A DNA stretch of 64,000 nucleotides from Sodiomyces alkalinus F11 (taxonomy: Eukaryota; Ascomycota; Sordariomycetes; Glomerellales; Plectosphaerellaceae), in contig NW_021167080.1 in assembly GCF_003711515.1 (NCBI RefSeq), forward strand, positions 587,990 to 651,989. Reading direction: 5' to 3'. The stretch's first letter is position 1, and each line of letters starts with the position of its first letter. The notes beneath the pieces are model-generated. The model did no database searches and was not told the origin of the DNA. It saw only the letters and a list, made by a program, of their open reading frames with translations. The position numbers and the translations under genes are program-made. Positions 59,701-64,000 of the stretch are shown one piece after another.

Positions 59701-61100
59701 GGTGTTAGAAAAAGGGTGTGAAGTAGGGCGTTGTATTTATCTTCGAAGGCATAGGCCTTCTACTTCGTAGGCGTTTAAATCGGTGGGACTTTGGCGTTAA
59801 GGCCGCTTTTCGTATAGTTATAGGCCTTAAAGATTTTAGGGCCTTCGGCGTGGGCTAGAAAGGCCTCCTAGTAGTCGTTTTTTACTATTTTAACCGCCCG
59901 ATAGTAGACGTTTCGAGCTTCTTTCTAGGAGGCTTCTAAAGGCACCTAGGAGGCTGATGCCCCCTTTTTTGCCTTTCGAAACGCCCTAAAGGCCCTGTTA
60001 GCTGATGTTCGCAGGGCCTTTAGCTCTGTAGTCTACCACGGCTTCGAACGCCCTGCTACCCGTAGCTTAGGCACTAAAGCCTTAAGCGCTAGGGTAATAG
60101 TATCCGAAAGGAAGCGGCCTAAAGAATCCTAGTCCGAGGCGTTAATAGCCTATTAAATATCCTAGTCGAGCCTAGGTTCTAGACTCTTTAGGGTACTAGA
60201 AAATAGGTCCTAATCTACTAGCTTATAGTTATAGGCCGGCGGGAGAGACCTATTTATAGGACTTTTAGAGCCTAAAATAGTAGCTAAAAGGAGGATAGCG
60301 TGGTGTAGAGAGGTAGTGTTTTCGATATATTCCTACTTATCGAAGCGGAGATAATCGAAGCCGGGCGTGTAAAAGGCTAGGTCTATAACCGACTCTTAAC
60401 GAAGATCAGACCTAAAAAAGGTCCCCCCGTTTAGGTTAACTTCTTTAGAATCCACTAGATAGATAGCTCCGAAGCTATCTAACCAGTCTATTAGAGCCTT
60501 AGCCCTAATAGAAGCTTAGTTAGTAGTAGCTCCGTTCTACTGCTAGTGGTTTCTATTAAAGTCCCCTATATTAAGGGTAGGCTTAGGGACCTATAGGCTC
60601 TATAGCACTCGATCCTCGGTCTAGGGCCGGCTTTTAGGGCCTAAAAAGGAGGGGAAAGAATAAGAAGAAGAAGAAGTAAAAGAGGTAGAAGGGGTAAGGC
60701 TAGGGGGCCGGCCTCGGCCTATTATTTCGGGTTCCTATTCTATCTCATTATAGAGGTGTAGAATATAAAAGGTCTATGGATAATAAACCTATATACTGTA
60801 TACGTCTATATCGTCTAGAAGGTTATCGCGGTATGAAAAATCGATACTAGAGCCCTTTCTTATATAAGTAAGGACCCTGGGCTTAATAGGGAAGAACTGG
60901 GTTTTTTAGGATATAGGCGTAACGGTATAGAAAGCAGGGTAGTCCCGAATAAACCACCCTTTTAGTATCGAGACGTAGGCTGGTTCCTAAATAAGGACTA
61001 TATTAGCCGAAGCCTCTAAAGCCTATTCTAGGATAGCCTTTTACGCTGGGGCCTGTTTATCGACGTTATATTAAATAAACCGGATATCTTTCGAAGTAAA
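56739..61100 (-). pseudogene. LINE-C ORF2: EN, RT, RNase H, zinc knuckle
   Basis: Minus-strand non-LTR retrotransposon of the fungal Tad1 type, the best-preserved LINE here. From right to left: endonuclease about 61080-60240, with IGDFNRNH near 60550 and VIDLAFYTPGFDYLRF near 60370; RT about 59560-58500, with LPKSGKKDYSNPKSYR, FVDIKGAFNYI and an intact active site YIDDFQLSIAS at 58815-58850; RNase H about 57790-57440 (ADAELYAILWALYAALE; WCPSHIGIQGNELADKVAK); C-terminal cysteine cluster about 57150-57085 (NDRYSFPGSPIQDTAHLIL, then CPFYKNERRAL). Stops are fewer than in other elements but present, so it is inactive. It interrupts gypsy-5 at the protease-RT boundary. Confidence 0.9.
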
Positions 61101-61119
61101 AGGCCCTTTATTTATTCAA

Positions 61120-62480
61120 TTTAGGGTTTTATAGTTTAAAAGACCTCGTAGTCCTTAGTAAAGGGGGAGTGATCTCCCTCGTAGTTATAGCACTTATAGG
61201 TCTTATGCATATAGTCTCCGTATTCTTTATACTCGTTATAGTAGTGGTATTCCTCCCTATAGCCTTTGACGGCATAGATAAGGCAGGAAACTAGGCCTTT
61301 ATAGGTCCCTCGGGTATACCCAAATTTCCAGCAGTTAAAGCACTAGGTTCAAGGGGTTATAGGCCTATATTTATAGACCTTTAGCCGCTGACCGGCTATA
61401 TAAAGCCCCTGTTATAGGCTTCGGTTAAGGGCCTTTTACGGCGGCTTTGAAGGGTCAGTTAGAGGGGTATCGCCACCCCTAAAGGCTTTAGAAGGCACCT
61501 GTTTAATAATAAGCTTAAACTAGTTAGCTATAGGCTAGGGGGGGTGGAGGGGGAGGTTTAGTTCTTTAAACCACTAATTCTACGAGTCTAGAAGCTATTA
61601 AACGCTGTATTTCGGCCCCGGGGTTAAAATAAGGTTCCCGTTAGTCGACCGGCTAATAGCCGTAACTATAGGGAATTTTAGAGCCTTGTTAAGCTTATTC
61701 CGAAGCGCAAGGGAGTCGAAGTTATCCCTAGGAATCGCTGCCCCTGCCATAGGTTAAAGGATAACCCTAGGGACCTTTTTAGGGTCTATAGGGAGGGGTG
61801 CTAAGGGGGTCTAGGCCTAGGCCGCAGGTGCTAGGGCCTCTAAAATAGGGGCCTAGGGTGCTATAGGGCCTTCTTTCCCCTTTATAGCCTCGCTATAAAG
61901 GGGTTTAGGCTATTATATAAGCCTACGAACTGCTTAGATTAGTTCGTCGACCTTCTATTCGAGTATAGGAGGCTAGGGGGCCTCTAGAACTCCGTCGATA
62001 GCAGATTTAAGCCCTACGGATAAGGCTTTAATCTTAGGGGCAGGGTTAAGGGTATAGGCCTGTTAAAGTAGCTAAAGAGCCTGTTAGAGTAGTTCCTTAG
62101 TCTATGTCTTACTAGCCGAACTAGTCGACTTCTAGGGCTTAGCCGAGATTTCTCTAGGGGCTTTAGCTATTCCGGGCGCCTTTTTAGTCTATTTAGAGCC
62201 TAAAAGGCTCGGAGTTTTAGCAGGGGGGGGCCTAGAGGCAGGGGGGGCCGCCAAGGGCGTTTCGAAAACGCCTTTGGCTTCCGAGTCCGAGGGTGATGCG
62301 ATTCGGGTCCTAGAAAATCGTCTAGGTATAGGTGTAGAAGGACTAAGGTGCCTTTTCGAATTTAGAGGCGTAGCGAGGGTTAAATCCTCTATATTAAAGG
62401 TATTACCTATATCCCCCTCCCCTAGGCCCTCTATAGTTATAAGGGCCTTAGGGGGGGGACGTTAGGGCCTTTAGGGGCGT
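61120..62480 (-). pseudogene. LINE-C ORF1 (gag-like, zinc knuckles)
   Basis: Upstream ORF of LINE-C, an RNA-binding coat protein in this family. Near 61335-61290 a CCHC knuckle reads CFNCWKFGYTRGTYKG. Near 61215-61180 a second reads KCYNYEGDHSP, with HKTYK just before it. It ends at a stop near 61140, just ahead of ORF2. The N-terminal part is Ala/Pro/Ser-rich and low in confidence. The plus-strand open frame at 62274-62465 is a shadow of this region. Confidence 0.75.
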
Positions 62481-62547
62481 TATTATTATAGCTAGCGTTA
62501 TAGCTAGTGGTTTATTATTTGTGGCATTGTGGTTCGGTGGAGGTCAG
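62481..62547 (-). other. LINE-C 5' end
   Basis: Presumed 5' UTR, cut by the copia-5 LTR at 62548; keeps TG dinucleotides (GTGGCATTGTGGTTCGGTGG). Confidence 0.4.
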
Positions 62548-62781
62548 TGTTAGATAAAGCGTAGTCAAAATCGTTATAAGATAGGTCAAAATTAGACTAA
62601 GGTAATTGTGTATAATTATAACTATCTTAGACCGTCAGGGAAAGGCTACCACCGTATTTTATATATTGCAGATTCTATAAGCGTCTACCCGGATTATACT
62701 CTTCGTAATCCGGTCTATTACGTAATCGAAAAGACTATAGTCTATTCGATACACCCCTTACTCGCCCTAAAACGTTAGTTA
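62548..62781 (-). repeat. copia-5 3' LTR
   Basis: Same family and orientation as 4090-4320, starting TGTTAGATAAAG. Confidence 0.75.
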
Positions 62782-64000
62782 GGCGATTAAAGCTATTTAT
62801 AACCGGCAGATATAACGGGCATACGGCCTCTATAATCTCTTCGCTATAGCCGCCCTTAGATTCATTCTCCAGGTCCTGTAAATACTCTATCCGGACTTCC
62901 TCCAGCTATTTTTACTATAGCCGTTCCCGTATATCTATTACTCCTACCTAGGACCTGAATATCTTAAATTTCTCGCCGCATAACGCCTTCCTTAATCCGT
63001 CTACTACTATTTCCGCGCTCGTGACGTACGTTACGAGAATTTACCCTTATTCCTTTACTTAATATAACTAGTGGCCGTGGATATCGACATGGCGGAGGCG
63101 CGTTATTAACGTGCTAATCTCTTAGTTAACTAATCGAATCGCTTAGTTATTATCGTATAAGATCCTTGATTCCGGATCGTTAAATTCCACTCCTATACTA
63201 AGTAATAGGCGTTATATAAAGATACCCTCTTTTGCACCTTATGCTAACGCTAGTAGCTCTGCTTCCGTTATTAACGTCGTGACTGTATCCTGCTTATTAG
63301 CGCGCTATGCGATTATACCGCTAAATAAGCGTATCACGTACGCTTAACTACTCTTTCGATTAAGGGTATTATCGGTAAATAAAGCGTTAGTATAGATTTC
63401 GATAGTATCGCCACCCCCTAATTCTAACGTAAACGATTAGCTATTAATTAGATAAAGGATTAGATACTCGGCGGCCGTATAGTACATAGGCCCTGGATTA
63501 ACCTTGAAACGATATAGCCTTAATACTATAAAGGCGATATCTAGCCGCGATATCACTATTACATATAGTATAGATCCTATCTTCCGTTAATAGCTTTTAA
63601 TGTTAGTCGAGGTCCCTAAATAGGGCAGTAGCTCTATAACCTTAATTAGGTACGTTAGGCGATAGTTACTACTATACTTATTATTCGGCTTTAATAGGCG
63701 TTCTAATTTAGTAACGTAATCGCGTTATAATAGCTAGATTTTACGGGCGACGCGGTCGCGAATAACCTTAATACTAAGGAACCACTATAAAGGATCGCTA
63801 CCTTATAGGTTATAGTAGCGTTATAGGTTATTAATAGCCTGCTTTATCTACGGCTTATATTATTCCTTATAAGTAATAATAATATCGTTAATGTGGAAGA
63901 ATACAATTAAACCGCGGCGTAGAAAATAACACGGTTCTTACGGCACTATCTAGAAGCCGTCCGCTAAAAGGATAGCCGAAAAGTGCTTTTACTAAAGTAG
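62782..64000 (-). pseudogene. copia-5 pol C-terminus (partial, runs off window)
   Basis: Minus-strand match to copia-2 (4321-5540). The pol C-terminal end has ENESKGGYSEEIIEA (62860-62820). RNase H is at about 63235-63330 (Ser/Thr-Glu-Ala-Glu-Leu-Leu-Ala-Leu block retained). The RT active-site region is near 63880-63910 (FFHINDIIIT; YVDD family). Continues past 64000. RIP stops present but CA/TG are slightly more frequent than in copia-2. Confidence 0.8.

Noticed and set aside
62274..62465. 63-codon plus-strand frame
   Set aside because: Shadow of LINE-C ORF1 on the opposite strand.

Overview
The window reads as a repeat-rich block of a filamentous ascomycete (Pezizomycotina) genome. About 60 of the 64 kb is degraded retrotransposon with the hallmark of repeat-induced point mutation (RIP). 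CA and TG dinucleotides are nearly absent and TA is abundant, so Gln and Trp codons have become stops and Cys/His have become Tyr. CG remains common. No species can be named from the sequence. I found no rRNA, tRNA, CRISPR array or metabolic cluster.

Layout. 1-2950: minus-strand Ty1/copia remnant (copia-1) with its LTR at the window edge. 2951-4089: unidentified plus-strand coding remnant. 4090-7079: minus-strand copia-2. 7080-14306: Ty3/gypsy chromovirus (gypsy-1) with both LTRs. 14307-19539: minus-strand chromovirus (gypsy-2), carrying an un-RIPed 135-bp MITE-like insert. 19540-20295: 0.76-kb repeat R. 20365-21706: LINE fragment. 21707-23034: plus-strand copia-3 fragment. 23035-47003: one minus-strand copia (copia-4) split by two complete gypsy elements of a single family (gypsy-3, plus, 24066-32939; gypsy-4, minus, 33555-42571) and by a solo LTR (44512-44715). 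All three insertions have perfect 5-bp target-site duplications. 47004 to about 49080: a 2.1-kb island of normal composition with the only intact gene, a multi-pass membrane protein I assign to the DUF2985 family. 49449-54055: plus-strand LINE followed by a second copy of R. About 54060-56729: 5' part of another gypsy (gypsy-5). 56730-62547: minus-strand LINE that ends gypsy-5. 62548-64000: start of a copia related to copia-2.

How it fits together. The nesting gives a relative history: copia-4 was present first, and gypsy-3, gypsy-4 and the element that left the solo LTR landed in it later. RIP then saturated the cluster. The MITE-like insert arrived after RIP. The host gene survives as a unique island, and the outermost ~100 bp of the adjoining LTR is almost unmutated.

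The most unusual signal is an extra gene encoded antisense between pol and the 3' LTR of the gypsy elements. In gypsy-3/gypsy-4 it is a three-exon gene of about 424 codons. In gypsy-4 its two introns have consensus donors and preserve phase. Gypsy-1 carries a different antisense ORF of similar size in the same place. Antisense introns would survive retrotransposition, so this looks like a real accessory gene of these elements. I do not recognise its function.
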